51,544 nt of DNA from Alphaproteobacteria bacterium (GTDB lineage Bacteria > Pseudomonadota > Alphaproteobacteria > Rhizobiales > CAJQND01), in contig JAAEUE010000297.1 of assembly GCA_024227565.1 (NCBI GenBank), forward strand, positions 1-51,544, read 5' to 3'. Position 1 is the first letter of the stretch. The number at the start of each line of letters is the position of its first letter. The notes under the pieces are model-generated. The model saw only the letters and a program-made list of their open reading frames with translations, was not told where the DNA came from and made no database searches. The position numbers were made by a program, and so were the translations under genes. Of the stretch, positions 25,146 through 35,215 are shown piece after piece.

Positions 25146-25553
25146 TCAGCTTTCGGCAGGGCCGTTGTAATCTTCTTCGCTGACCTTCTCCATCCAGTCA
25201 ACGTGCTTGCCGTCAAGGGCTTCTTGAAAGGCAATATGCACCATGCTGTGGTCGGGGGCGGCGCCGTGCCAGTGTTTTTCGTTTGGCGCGAACCAAACTG
25301 TGTCTCCGGGTAGAATTTCGCGGATCGGTTCGCCCAATATTTGAACTCTACCCACGCCGGACACCACATATAAGGTCTGGCCAAGTGGATGGGTATGCCA
25401 TGCCGTGCGGGCGCCTGGCGTAAAATGGACCCGAAGTGCCCGGATGCGTGCAGGATCTGGTGCGGCAATAATCGCTTCGGTCCATACCGTGCCGCTGAAA
25501 TACTCTTCGTTGGCCGGGTTTGTCGGGCGGCTGGGCGCCTTGTAAATTTCCAT
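25146..25553 (-). CDS. Small cupin-domain protein (mandelonitrile-lyase-like)
   Basis: A 135-residue single-domain cupin. Cupin motif 1 is TAWHTHPLGQTLYVVSGVG (about 52-70) and motif 2 is PGDTVWFAPNEKHWHGA (about 84-100), giving three His ligands plus Gln for a metal. The overall pattern is like the small Mn-cupins annotated as (R)-mandelonitrile lyase or quercetinase-like proteins. GGAGGAA stands 8 nt before the ATG. It is followed by a downstream repeat and preceded by the thioesterase gene on the same strand, 28 bp away. The natural substrate is unknown. Confidence 0.82.
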   Translation of the reverse strand: MEIYKAPSRPTNPANEEYFSGTVWTEAIIAAPDPARIRALRVHFTPGARTAWHTHPLGQTLYVVSGVGRVQILGEPIREILPGDTVWFAPNEKHWHGAAPDHSMVHIAFQEALDGKHVDWMEKVSEEDYNGPAES

Positions 25554-25581
25554 CAGATCATTTCCTCCAAGTTATTGTTAT

Positions 25582-26064
25582 CTACTTGCGTTTGATCCCC
25601 ATGACGTGCCCAACGCGCTCGGAGCGGGGTATGGTCTTGTGAGCTTGATACATAGCATCAACGCCCGCCAGAACATCATCTGGAAAGGGCGAGGCCTTTT
25701 TGAGATTCATGTCCACATGCATGCACATGATTTCAGATGCTGCCGCAAGCCAACCTTCGGTCTCATGGTGCATTTCCTGAAAATAGTGACAGCGCTTCGC
25801 ATCGTAATCGAGCAGCTGCAAGCTCACCTGGATGGGATCTTGCAAGTGCACCTCGCGCAGGTAATGAACGTGCATCTCCAAGGTGTAGTAAGAGCCCCCG
25901 CGCTCTTTCACATAATCTGGACCCAGGCCGAAGCTTTCGAACACGTCATCAATGCATGCGTCGAACAGCACCGTGTAATAGGCCATGTTCATATGGCCGT
26001 TATAGTCGATCCAGTCCGGCTTCACCGAAAGCCCAGACTTCACATAGGCGCTTGTATTGAGCAT
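25582..26064 (-). CDS. Acyl-CoA thioesterase-like hotdog-fold protein
   Basis: A 160-residue hotdog-fold protein similar to 4-hydroxybenzoyl-CoA or betainyl-CoA thioesterases. The conserved block is VKPDWIDYNGHMNMAYY (about 14-30), with the aspartate and HM of the active-site region. The segment EMHVHYLREVHLQDPIQV is also typical. The open frame extends to 26217, but the ATG at 26064 has a GAGGTG site 8 nt upstream and gives a normal N-terminus, whereas the extension has no domain match. It lies just upstream of the cupin gene and is divergent from the D-lactate-dehydrogenase-like gene. Confidence 0.8.
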   Translation of the reverse strand: MLNTSAYVKSGLSVKPDWIDYNGHMNMAYYTVLFDACIDDVFESFGLGPDYVKERGGSYYTLEMHVHYLREVHLQDPIQVSLQLLDYDAKRCHYFQEMHHETEGWLAAASEIMCMHVDMNLKKASPFPDDVLAGVDAMYQAHKTIPRSERVGHVMGIKRK

Positions 26065-26182
26065 AACTGCGTCACCTCGTAAAAAATTAAATTCCTGGGC
26101 TGGCAAGCATCTGTTATTTTGAGGAAATAGCAGGCCTTGGACGCTCGGCCTAGTACCAATAATCGATGGGAGAAGCTCTGCA

Positions 26183-27580
26183 ATGGCAACTGCAGCGGAA
26201 GCCAAGCGCAATTCCATAACTCAAGCGATCGCAGAGCTTAGTGAGGCGCTGGGTGACCGGCTCAGCACGGCTGATGCCGTATGTGAGCAACACGGCAATG
26301 ATCTCACCTGGCACGAGGGCGAGCCGCCGGATGCCGTTGCGTTTGCGCACTCAACCGAAGAGGTGCGGAAAATAGTTCAGGTGTGTGGAAAGTATGGTGT
26401 GCCGATCATCCCATACGGCACGGGAACCTCGCTTGAAGGTCACATCGCTGCGCCGCATGGTGGTGTTTCTGTTGATATGCAGCAGATGAACGCGGTTTTG
26501 GAGGTGAATTCTGAAGACCTGGACTGCCGCGTGCAGGCAGGCGTTACGCGCAAGCAGCTCAACGAGCACCTGCGCGATACAGGTCTGTTCTTCCCAATTG
26601 ACCCTGGTGCCGATGCCTCCCTTGGCGGGATGGCAGCCACCCGGGCTTCGGGCACAAATGCGGTGCGCTATGGCACCATGCGTGAGAATGTGTTGTCGCT
26701 TACGGCGGTCATGGCAAATGGCGAAGTGGTGAAGACGTCGCGCCGGGCTAAAAAATCATCTGCGGGCTACGACCTGACCCGGCTCCTGGTGGGATCGGAA
26801 GGCACGCTTGGAGTGATCACCGAAGTGTCGGTGAAACTCTACGGTATTCCTGAATCCATTGCGGCGGGTGTTTGTGCCTTTCCAGATGTGGAGAGTGCCT
26901 GCAACGCGACGATCCAAACCATTCAGATGGGCATCCCTGTGGCGCGTATCGAACTCTTGGACACTGAGCAGGCGATCGCGGCCAATGCATACTCAGATCT
27001 GGGGCTTCCTGAAACGCCGCATTTGTTCTTGGAGTTTCATGGCACCGAAGCAGGCACTGCCGAGCAATCAGAACTGTTCGGCGCCATTGCTGATGAATTC
27101 GGCGGCGGGCAATTCAACTGGGCAACCAAAACCGAAGAACGCAACCACCTCTGGCAGGCCCGCCACGACAGTTTTTGGGCAGCCAAGAACATGCGCCCTG
27201 GTATGGAGGCGTTCTCAACCGATGTGTGCGTGCCGATTTCGCGGTTGGCCGAGTGTGTCTCCGAGACCAAGAAAGAATTGGACGAACGTGGGTTCTATGG
27301 ACCCACGGTTGGGCATGTGGGGGATGGAAACTTCCACGTCCTTGTGTTTGTCGATCCTTCCGACGAAACACAGGTTGCAAGCTGTAACGAGTTTTTGGAC
27401 AATCTAGTGTTGCGCGCCCTGGCCATGGACGGCACCTGCACGGGCGAACACGGTGTGGGCCTGGGCAAAAAGAAGTTTTTGCAGGCAGAACACGGGGCTG
27501 GGCTGCAGATCATGCGGCAGATCAAGACGGCCTTGGACCCAAAAAATATAATGAACCCAGGGAAAATTGTGTCAGTTTAG
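26183..27580 (+). CDS. FAD-linked D-2-hydroxyacid (D-lactate/glycolate-type) dehydrogenase
   Basis: A 465-residue cytosolic or membrane-associated flavoprotein of the GlcD/LDHD family (FAD-binding type 4). These enzymes oxidise D-lactate or related 2-hydroxyacids to 2-oxoacids and pass electrons to cytochrome c or quinone. The PCMH FAD domain holds PYGTGTSLEGH (75-85) and DPGADASLGGMAATRASGTNAVRYGTM. The C-terminal domain holds the metal-site HVGDGNFH near 380 and the terminal signature GTCTGEHGVGLGKKKFL. GGGAGAAG precedes the ATG by 8 nt. It stands alone, divergent from the thioesterase gene across 118 bp. Confidence 0.9.
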   Translation: MATAAEAKRNSITQAIAELSEALGDRLSTADAVCEQHGNDLTWHEGEPPDAVAFAHSTEEVRKIVQVCGKYGVPIIPYGTGTSLEGHIAAPHGGVSVDMQQMNAVLEVNSEDLDCRVQAGVTRKQLNEHLRDTGLFFPIDPGADASLGGMAATRASGTNAVRYGTMRENVLSLTAVMANGEVVKTSRRAKKSSAGYDLTRLLVGSEGTLGVITEVSVKLYGIPESIAAGVCAFPDVESACNATIQTIQMGIPVARIELLDTEQAIAANAYSDLGLPETPHLFLEFHGTEAGTAEQSELFGAIADEFGGGQFNWATKTEERNHLWQARHDSFWAAKNMRPGMEAFSTDVCVPISRLAECVSETKKELDERGFYGPTVGHVGDGNFHVLVFVDPSDETQVASCNEFLDNLVLRALAMDGTCTGEHGVGLGKKKFLQAEHGAGLQIMRQIKTALDPKNIMNPGKIVSV

Positions 27581-27655
27581 ATTAGAAAGCACAAGATGAA
27601 CTGGTCATGTGGGCGAGCCAGTCAGTCATGAGTATAGCGTGAGGTCGTTGGAGGG

Positions 27656-30600
27656 ATGAAATCCCCACTGCTGATTGTTGGAACTTTGCTGGTGCTGCTC
27701 CTGGCAGGCGCCCTGGCCACGCCGTTCTTCGTGAACTGGTCGAGCTATCGGACCGAGATCGAGGAGTATGGCCGCACGATCCTCGGCCGCGAGGTGAAAA
27801 TCGCCGGCCCGATCGACATTCAACTGCTGCCTCTACCAACTCTAACCTTGGAAGATGTTCGCGTCGCGAATGTGGAGAATGCGGCCTCTCCGGTGTTTGT
27901 GTCGGTGAAGATGCTGCAGGCCCGGCTTCTTTTAGCGCCCTTGCTCAGAGGGCAGGTGCAGGTTCACTCGGTTATCTTGGATCGGCCTGAAATTGATCTT
28001 GAACGCATGGCGAGCGGGAAGGGCAACTGGCGCCTTGAGACCACCTCTCAGCTGGCAAACGCAATACCTCTCAGCGGTTTTTCCTTGGAAGAAACCAAGG
28101 TGGTCAATGGCACCGTCTATGTGAGTGATCACCGAAGAGCCGGGAAGGCGCGGTTTGACGACGTAAACCTCAAAATTTCTGTGGGCTCTGCATCCGGTCC
28201 CTATCAAGCGCGCGGCTCGATCTCCCACGACGGTGATCCCATTGAGATTTCGGTTTCAACGGGGAAATTCAGGCCAGATGGAACCATGCGTCTGGGGGTG
28301 CGTGTTAAACCTCAAACCGGCACGAGGCTGCGTTACAGTTTTGATGGCAAACTTCTGGATGGCAAAACCAAGGACATCGCCGAGGGTAAGCTGAAAATCT
28401 CCCCGCCGGCCATCGACGAGACGGTGAAGTCGGCGCCGCTTTCGAACATTGAAAAGTTGCCTTTCTTGTTCAACTCAAACGTTACGATCGGCGAAGAAAA
28501 GCTGACCTTTGAGAAAATTGAGCTGGCATTGGATCAATCGAATGCAGTGACCAATGCTGTGACGGGAAAGGCGGAATTCACCCTCGGGTTCGATATTGGT
28601 TTTGATGCTGAGTTGACAGCCCGGCGGCTCGATTTGGATGCACTGGCTCAGGATCTCGGGACACAAGTGGCGCAACGGCTGAAGTCGGCTGTTTCGCTCG
28701 ATACACTTGATGCCGTGGCCCGCCTTTTGCCTAAAAATGTGCATGGGCGTGTGCAGATAAGCTCAGGCCAGCTCAAGACCGGCGCTGCGGCGATCGAAAC
28801 CGGCAAGCTTGACGTGTCGGTGAGTGATACCGGGGTGAAGGTGCGCGAATTGTCCGGCCTGCTGCCCGGGCGAACGCGTTTTGAGCTTTCGGGTCTTTAC
28901 TTGCCTGATCCCGTGACCCCGCAGTTCAATGGAGCGTTCAGATTTAATGCGCTTGACGGCAGGGGGTTTATCAACTGGATGCGGCCAGGTTTGTATGGTG
29001 AAGAGGCAGGGCGGATAGGCCGCCTCAAGTTTGCCGGATCACTTTCCGCTACACCGGAGCACGGGCGCATTAATGGTGCGAAATTTGAGTTTGATGGCGG
29101 TAACGGACGCGGAAGCTTGTTCTGGGCGCGCAGTGGAACGCCTTTTGTGGAGGCAGAGATTGCCTCTGATAGGCTTGATTTGACGACGGTGATGCCACGT
29201 GGCCGCGAGGCTGGTTTGCTCGATGCTCCAGCGTTTGTGAACCAGCTGAACACGGGCCAGGCGCCTTTGGGCCTGAACATGAAGATTGGTCAATTGACCT
29301 TTGCGTCCAGGACCTTGAAAGATTTCGTCGCCAACGTAAAATTTTCCGGCACCGGCTTGGACATCCGCCGCCTTGCCGGAACTGTCGGTGAGAAGGGCAA
29401 AATCGATCTGGCCGGATCTCTGGCTGGAAAGAGCAGCGCTGTGAACGGAGAGGTGAGCGGCAAGGTCAACTCTCCCAACGCGATTGAGATGCTTCAAGTG
29501 TTGGGCTCCGGCGATCTGCCGGACCAGTTGCATGACCTGCTGGACGGTGAGCCTCTGGATGTGTGGCTGGAGTACGTCTCCAATCCGGAAAAGAACCGTC
29601 TCAGCGTCGAAGGACTTGCCGGTGCGGGCCTTGTGGGGTTGATACTTGAAGCGAATGGCCAATTTGCCGACTGGCGCAAAGTCAAGCTCGACATCGATGG
29701 TGTATACGAGACCAATCGGGCGCACCGGTTGATGGCCGCGCTCGGGTTGGGATCGCCAGAGGTCGTGGTGGCCGGGAAAGCAGACGCAAAGGTCAGCTTG
29801 TTGGCATCGGGCGATCTGCCATCAGGGCTCGAAGCCACCTTGAAAGCGAAAATTCTGAACAGTACCCTGGATGTGGTTGCAAAGCTCAAGGACCCAGGTT
29901 CGGGACTTGCTGTGAACGGGAAGGTCGAGGCCTCCAGTCCGGATGCCGCCAAGCTTGCAGCAGCTCTTGGTGCAGGCGTGGCCTTCAACGGCGAAGCAGC
30001 CCTATCGGGCGAATTCAAAGGGGACAAACGGCGCTATCGACTGTCGAAAATCAAGATGGCGCTGCCAGGCATAAAAGGATCATTCGATGGGGCACTGACG
30101 CCGACTGATGCCTCGTTCAGCTTGACCGGCGCAGGACGTTTTGAAGAGCTCAGTTTGAGCCCTGTCATGGGTCTTTTGACGCTCGGTCCACCAATTGGGG
30201 GCGCTGCCAACACTGCGTTTTGGGCAGACCGGCCCTTCCGGACCACCGCTCTGGATGGACTGTCTTTGGACGTGCGGGTGTCTGCGGAGAACCTGATCCT
30301 CGCGCCCGGTGCCATCGCGTCGTCTGCGTCCTTCAATTTGCGGCAAGGGGACGGGAAACTCAGTCTTGCGAATGGCACAGGAAACTTGTTCGGCGGATCG
30401 CTGCAAGGCAGTTTCGTTGCTGAAAGCGTAGCAGGGGCAAATCTGGCTCTGCAGGCCAAAGTGGATCTGAGTGATGCCAACATGGCAGATCTTTTGAAGG
30501 ACGAAGCCGGGCAGGCGCTGGTCCAAGGGACTATATCTTTGCAAGGAAATGTTGAAGGACAAGGGCGCAGTCCAGGCGGAATAGTTTCGGTCTTGGCCGG

Positions 30601-31744
30601 TAAGGGGGGCTGGTCTCTTGGCAAAAGCCAGCTGATGGGAACCAATCCCGGCGGGTTTTCAAAGTCCATAGGCGGGGTTGCTGATGCGGAAAAGTTGGAA
30701 GGCCTGATTTCTGCGAATTTGCATCAGGGCGTTTGGCCCTACAAACCGGTCCGTTCTGAATGGGTTGTGCAAAATGGATTGCTCAAACTGGCGCCGGGCA
30801 AGATCACATCACCGGTGGCTGCAGGAAGTGTTGGCGGCCTCGCCAACCTTGCCAATGGCAGTTTGAATGCGGACTGGAACGTGCGCGTGTTGGGTGTGGA
30901 AAATGCGCCGGAATATAAAGTCAAACTTGAAGGCCCGATCGGGAAACTTGTTCGCAGTCATGACACATCCAGCCTGCGCTCGTTCCTTGTGGTGCGCGTT
31001 CTCCAGGAAAGCATGAAGAAACTGGAAGAGCTGCAGCGCGAACAAGAACGCATCTTCCAGGAGCGGAAAAAATCCAAGGAGCCGGCGACCACCAAGCCGG
31101 ATGGGGCCGATGAGGTGCCTGCGAACAAAGCTCAGGAAGCTCCAGGCCAGGCCAATGAACAAAATGCGGAAGCTGCCGAATCCAACGCCGAACAGCCCGC
31201 TCAACAAGACAATCCAAAACTCAAAGATAGCACGCAGACCGAAGAACGCGCAGCGGCTGAGGAACGCAAAAAAGCTGAGGAAAGTAAAGCAGCTGCAGAG
31301 CTGAAAGCAGCCGAGGCACGCAAAAAGCAAGAAGCGCGTGAAAGGGAAGAAGCCCGAAAGAAGGCCGAGGCGCGCAAAGCGGAACAAGCACGAAAGGCAG
31401 CGGAAGAACTGAAGAAGGCTGAGGAACGCGAAAAAGCAAAACGGCTTGCGGCAGAGGCAGCTAGCCGGGCTGAATTGGAACGTTTGGCCGCGGAGGCAGC
31501 CGCCCGCGAAAACGCTGAACGTGAGGCGGCCGAACAGAAAGCTGCTGAAGAACAGGCTGAGAAGAAAGCCAAACAAAGTGCGGCAAAAGCAAAGGTGCGC
31601 CGCAAGACCGAAAAAGCTCGTGCCGAAAAGCGCGCTGCGGCTGAAGCGCTGCGAGCCGCCCAGGAGAGTGAAGGAGGCGACCGCAAGGCTTTGGGCTTGC
31701 AGCGACTGCGTGAGTCCCGGCGCGCCAAAGATGATAACCGGTGA
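27656..31744 (+). CDS. AsmA-family envelope protein with long TolA-like coiled-coil tail
   Basis: A 1362-residue protein anchored by one N-terminal helix (LLIVGTLLVLLLAGALATPFFVNW, residues 4-27). The typical AsmA beginning follows (YRTEIEEYGRTILGREVKIAGPIDIQLLPLPTLTLEDVRVAN). About 1090 residues of repetitive beta-strand segments then include the conserved C-terminal AsmA block (QGTISLQGNVEGQG...GKGGWSLGKSQLMGTN). AsmA-like proteins are bridge-type periplasmic lipid-transfer or outer-membrane homeostasis proteins. From about residue 1115 the chain becomes an Ala/Glu/Lys/Arg-rich coiled coil of about 245 residues, unusual for the family. GGAGGG precedes the ATG. It is convergent with the RHH gene, 5 bp away. 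Confidence 0.88.
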   Translation: MKSPLLIVGTLLVLLLAGALATPFFVNWSSYRTEIEEYGRTILGREVKIAGPIDIQLLPLPTLTLEDVRVANVENAASPVFVSVKMLQARLLLAPLLRGQVQVHSVILDRPEIDLERMASGKGNWRLETTSQLANAIPLSGFSLEETKVVNGTVYVSDHRRAGKARFDDVNLKISVGSASGPYQARGSISHDGDPIEISVSTGKFRPDGTMRLGVRVKPQTGTRLRYSFDGKLLDGKTKDIAEGKLKISPPAIDETVKSAPLSNIEKLPFLFNSNVTIGEEKLTFEKIELALDQSNAVTNAVTGKAEFTLGFDIGFDAELTARRLDLDALAQDLGTQVAQRLKSAVSLDTLDAVARLLPKNVHGRVQISSGQLKTGAAAIETGKLDVSVSDTGVKVRELSGLLPGRTRFELSGLYLPDPVTPQFNGAFRFNALDGRGFINWMRPGLYGEEAGRIGRLKFAGSLSATPEHGRINGAKFEFDGGNGRGSLFWARSGTPFVEAEIASDRLDLTTVMPRGREAGLLDAPAFVNQLNTGQAPLGLNMKIGQLTFASRTLKDFVANVKFSGTGLDIRRLAGTVGEKGKIDLAGSLAGKSSAVNGEVSGKVNSPNAIEMLQVLGSGDLPDQLHDLLDGEPLDVWLEYVSNPEKNRLSVEGLAGAGLVGLILEANGQFADWRKVKLDIDGVYETNRAHRLMAALGLGSPEVVVAGKADAKVSLLASGDLPSGLEATLKAKILNSTLDVVAKLKDPGSGLAVNGKVEASSPDAAKLAAALGAGVAFNGEAALSGEFKGDKRRYRLSKIKMALPGIKGSFDGALTPTDASFSLTGAGRFEELSLSPVMGLLTLGPPIGGAANTAFWADRPFRTTALDGLSLDVRVSAENLILAPGAIASSASFNLRQGDGKLSLANGTGNLFGGSLQGSFVAESVAGANLALQAKVDLSDANMADLLKDEAGQALVQGTISLQGNVEGQGRSPGGIVSVLAGKGGWSLGKSQLMGTNPGGFSKSIGGVADAEKLEGLISANLHQGVWPYKPVRSEWVVQNGLLKLAPGKITSPVAAGSVGGLANLANGSLNADWNVRVLGVENAPEYKVKLEGPIGKLVRSHDTSSLRSFLVVRVLQESMKKLEELQREQERIFQERKKSKEPATTKPDGADEVPANKAQEAPGQANEQNAEAAESNAEQPAQQDNPKLKDSTQTEERAAAEERKKAEESKAAAELKAAEARKKQEAREREEARKKAEARKAEQARKAAEELKKAEEREKAKRLAAEAASRAELERLAAEAAARENAEREAAEQKAAEEQAEKKAKQSAAKAKVRRKTEKARAEKRAAAEALRAAQESEGGDRKALGLQRLRESRRAKDDNR

Positions 31745-31749
31745 TCTGG

Positions 31750-31959
31750 CTACGTCTTTAGCTTGTTCAGTACGAAAACGCGTGTGGCGCTGGAGAGATT
31801 TCGATTATTCCGGGTTTTGTCGATGTCAGTGAGGAGGTCGGCAAGCGACCGCCCCTCGTCAGCGGCGATCGTGCGCAGTGCGTTCCAAAACTCAGGTTCC
31901 ATCGAAACGCTGGTTCTATGTCCCGCAATCGTGACCGAGCGTTTTGCAGGCCCGGTCAT
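31750..31959 (-). CDS. Ribbon-helix-helix domain protein
   Basis: A 69-residue DNA-binding-type protein of the RHH_4 family. The ribbon strand is KRSVTIAGHRTSVSMEPEF, and the two helices are FWNALRTIAADEG and SLADLLTDIDKTR. In Rhizobiales it is regularly the last gene of a fumC-DUF4169-RHH operon. Its ATG overlaps the DUF4169 stop by 4 bases. It may be a small regulator; the target is unknown. Confidence 0.85.
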   Translation of the reverse strand: MTGPAKRSVTIAGHRTSVSMEPEFWNALRTIAADEGRSLADLLTDIDKTRNNRNLSSATRVFVLNKLKT

Positions 31960-32156
31960 GCCGGCTCGCGGTCATCGTCCTCAATTTCCCGCTGGTGGCC
32001 GCTGAGTGTTGCGTCTTGCTTTTCATCTTTTGCGCGCTGGTGCTCGCGTTCGGTTTTGCTGCGCCCGTGTTTGGCCCGGTTTTCGTCAGCAGTTTTTTGT
32101 TTTTCGGCGCGTTCTTTGGCTTTGCGGAATTTCTTAAGATTGACAACATCTCCCAT
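31956..32156 (-). CDS. DUF4169 family protein
   Basis: A 66-residue, highly charged protein that matches DUF4169: MGDVVNLKKFRKAKERAEKQ, then a run with ENRAKHGRSKTERE. The frame is open to 32180, but the family start is the ATG at 32156, 10 bp after the fumC stop. The function is unknown. Its conserved position between fumC and an RHH protein suggests a link to fumarase expression or stability, by inference only. Confidence 0.85.
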   Translation of the reverse strand: MGDVVNLKKFRKAKERAEKQKTADENRAKHGRSKTEREHQRAKDEKQDATLSGHQREIEDDDREPA

Positions 32157-32166
32157 CTGGAAATCC

Positions 32167-33558
32167 TCAGCTTGGTCCAACCATCTTTTCCGGCTTTACG
32201 ATCCGATCGAACTCGTCTGCGGAGACGAACCCCAAACCAACCGCTTCTTCACGCAGTGTGGTGCCGTTCTTATGAGCCGTTTTGGCGATCTTTGTGGCAT
32301 TGTCATAGCCAATGTGCGGCGCGAGTGCTGTGACGAGCATCAAGGACCGCTCCATCAAAGCTGCAATCTGAGCCGTATTGGCGGTGATGCCCACCACACA
32401 ATTGTCGGTGAAGGAATGGGAGGCATCCGCCAAAAGACGTATTGATTGCAGTACGTTGTAAACCATCACCGGCTTGAACACGTTGAGCTCAAAATGACCC
32501 TGGCTGCCAGCCATGGTGACCGTTGTGTGATTTCCCATCACTTGGGTGCAAACCATCGTCATTGCTTCGCACTGAGTAGGGTTGACCTTGCCTGGCATAA
32601 TTGAGGAGCCCGGCTCGTTTTCAGGCAGGGACAGTTCGCCGAGGCCCGAACGTGGACCAGAGCCGAGCAGCCGGATGTCATTGGCAATTTTGAACAGGCT
32701 CACGGCAACCACATTCAAGGCTCCGGAAAGTTCAACCATCGCATCATGGGCCGCAAGGGCCTCAAACTTGTTCGGAGCAGTTTTGAACGGAAGCTTGGTG
32801 ATCTTAGCCACGTGGGCAGCAAACGCTTTGTCGAAACCCTTCTTGGTGTTCAAACCGGTGCCGACCGCTGTGCCGCCTTGAGCGAGCGGATAGAGGCGGG
32901 GCAGGGTGGTTTTGACGCGCTCAATGCCGAGCTTCAGTTGTGCGGCATATCCGGAGAATTCCTGACCAAGGGTCAGCGGCGTTGCATCCTGCAGATGAGT
33001 GCGGCCAATCTTCAGGGTTTTTCGCCAATCCTTTGCTTTTGCCGCAAGCGCGCCGTGCAGATGCTCAAGCGCGGGAACAAGCGCATGGTGAACCTGTTCC
33101 ACTGCGGAAATGTGCATTGCGGTGGGGAATGTGTCGTTTGAAGACTGGGACCGGTTCACGTGGTCGTTCGGGTGAACCGGATCCTTTGAGCCAATCTCAC
33201 CGCCCAGAAGTTCGATCGCCCGGTTGGCGATCACTTCATTTGCGTTCATGTTGGATTGGGTGCCCGACCCGGTTTGCCACACAACGAGCGGGAAGTTGTC
33301 GTTCAGCTTTCCGTCAATGACCTCGTTGGCCGCCTTGGAGATTGCCTGGCCGGTTTTACGGTCAAGGTTCTTTAGGTCCATGTTGGTGAGGGCGGCGGCC
33401 TTTTTGATCACGCCAAGGGCGCGAACAAGCGGCGCCGGCATGGTTTCGGTGCCAATCTTGAAATTACCCAATGAGCGCTGGGTCTGCGCACCCCAATATT
33501 TGTCCGCTGGAACCTTTAAGGGGCCAAAGCTGTCTGTCTCGGTACGTGTTTCACTCAT
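32167..33558 (-). CDS. fumC: Fumarate hydratase class II
   Basis: Interconverts fumarate and L-malate in the TCA cycle as a cytosolic, iron-free homotetramer. At 463 residues it matches FumC along its length: [24 protein letters not shown] at the N-terminus, [18 protein letters not shown] (about 98-115), [38 protein letters not shown], and the superfamily signature [13 protein letters not shown] (about 317-329). It is the first gene of a fumC-DUF4169-RHH operon on the minus strand. Confidence 0.96.
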   Translation of the reverse strand: MSETRTETDSFGPLKVPADKYWGAQTQRSLGNFKIGTETMPAPLVRALGVIKKAAALTNMDLKNLDRKTGQAISKAANEVIDGKLNDNFPLVVWQTGSGTQSNMNANEVIANRAIELLGGEIGSKDPVHPNDHVNRSQSSNDTFPTAMHISAVEQVHHALVPALEHLHGALAAKAKDWRKTLKIGRTHLQDATPLTLGQEFSGYAAQLKLGIERVKTTLPRLYPLAQGGTAVGTGLNTKKGFDKAFAAHVAKITKLPFKTAPNKFEALAAHDAMVELSGALNVVAVSLFKIANDIRLLGSGPRSGLGELSLPENEPGSSIMPGKVNPTQCEAMTMVCTQVMGNHTTVTMAGSQGHFELNVFKPVMVYNVLQSIRLLADASHSFTDNCVVGITANTAQIAALMERSLMLVTALAPHIGYDNATKIAKTAHKNGTTLREEAVGLGFVSADEFDRIVKPEKMVGPS

Positions 33559-33666
33559 GGTTCTGCCGTTGCCGCCTGGATGAACGTGTTGCTGCTTTTG
33601 TTAGCATGTGGCCCCATGTTGGGCCAAATGCCAGTTGCAATCCGCCCACATCTAATCGGGTTGATG

Positions 33667-35098
33667 TTAGTTGAGGTTTGGCCGGTTATCTTGATTTGTG
33701 AACCAAGCGCCGGCCGCAACCTCGTAAGCTGTGGCTGCGTGAAACACGTCAGCATCTTGGTAGGTCTTGCCAACGATCTGAATGCCGGTTGGAACACCGT
33801 TGCTTGCCCTGCCGGACGGCACCGTCAACACAGGACACCGGCTCATGGTGTTGAATGGAGACGTCATCACCCAACCCAGCATGGGGTTCACCTGCTTGCC
33901 GTTGATTTCAACCGTGTCGCACGATTGATCAAAGTTAGCGGCAACCGCAGGCAGCGCCGTCGTCGGACAAACCAGCACGTCATAGGCTTCCAAAATTGGG
34001 CCAAGCGAGTTGTACATTTTGCCAGCAACCTCTAGAGACCAGAGAAAATCAGCAGAAGATGAGTTTTGCCCTTTCTCGGCAAAACGCCGGGCATAATCAG
34101 TCAACTTGTCGGAATGTTTGTTCAGTGTGGGCGCAATGGATGCGCCGAACAAATGCTCCAGATATGTGAGGGCAGCGGTAAGGCAGTCTTGCGTCCAGCC
34201 GAGGTCGACCTCGTCAACGACGGCACCGCATGCCCGGAAAACCTCCAATGCCGCTTCGGTGTTCCGCCGAACTTCTTCGTCGACCTCATAGAAGCCGAGG
34301 TTTGGCGAGTAGGCAACTTTCCAACCTTCAATCGATTTGTAGGTGGGTGGCAGCTTAAGCTTGGGTTTCAGCGAAGCGATGTCCTTGGGGTGAGGCCCGC
34401 ACATGACGTTTTGCAACAAGATGGCATCGGCAACCGTGCGGGCCAAAGGACCGACGTGGCAGTAAAAATCCAAGTTGAACGGCGGTTCTTCAGGGTTGCG
34501 GCCATAAGGTGGCTTAAATCCGGCAAGGCCGCACGTGGATGCGGGAATTCGGATGGAGCCGCCTATGTCCGACCCGGTGCATAGGGCTGATGTGCCCGCT
34601 GCCAAGGAGGCCGATGAGCCGCCTGACGAGCCGCCGGGAGTGAACGCCGGGCTCCAGGGATTATGGGTTACGCCCCAAAGTTTGGAGTGGCAGTAGCCAG
34701 CGCACGAAAACTCCGGTGTGGCCGTGCGCGCATGGACGATCCCGCCCGCTCGGATGATCCGTTCATTGACGATGGATGTTGTGTCTGGAACGAAGTTTTT
34801 CATGGTCAGCGAGCCGTTTGAGGTCGGCTTGCCGGCGATGTAGCTTTCATCCTTGATGCCAATCGGCAGGCCCTCCAGCGTGCGTGCGCGCTTGCCAGCG
34901 GCGTATTTGTCTTCTGCTTTGCGCGCGAGTTTCAAAGCTTCGTCAAAATAGGTGTAGGTAAATGCGTTGACCGTTGGTTCGACCGCTTCTGAGCGGGCGA
35001 TGTAGGCTTGGAGCAGTTCAACTGGCGACAACTTTTTTTAACCTGAACAGATCCAACGCCTTGGATGCTGAGAGATAGCAAAGCTCCAGATCTGCCAT
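33667..35098 (-). pseudogene. Amidase-signature enzyme, frameshifted near the 5' end at an A7 run
   Basis: The downstream frame (35031 to 33667, 454 codons) is a nearly complete amidase-signature hydrolase. The catalytic lysine is in GLPIGIKDE, the serine loop is TPGGSSGGSSAS, and the nucleophile is in GSDIGGSIRIPAS. It lacks the first helix, begins only at a TTG (LSPVELLQAY), and has an in-frame TAA three codons upstream. In another frame an ATG at 35098 encodes ADLELCYLSASKALDLF, the expected amidase N-terminus. That frame runs into AAAAAAA (35033-35039 on the plus strand) and stops at 35018-35020. Removing one A gives a continuous reading (FRLKK-LSPVELL). It is either a real frameshift, a slippage-dependent gene, or a sequencing error. 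Confidence 0.8.
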
Positions 35099-35215
35099 GA
35101 AAATCATCCAATTGGTCAGGCTCGCCGCCGTTGCACGATGATATCGGTTTTGGGGAGGTTGTGCCAGCCGAAGAAATTGGCGGCACGGGCTGTGCCGTGC
35201 CGCCGGCTGGGTTGA

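Noticed and set aside
30809..31576. 255-codon open frame on the minus strand, rich in Phe and Leu
   Set aside because: It is the antisense of the Glu/Lys-rich AsmA tail, which naturally gives Phe/Leu-rich reverse reading.
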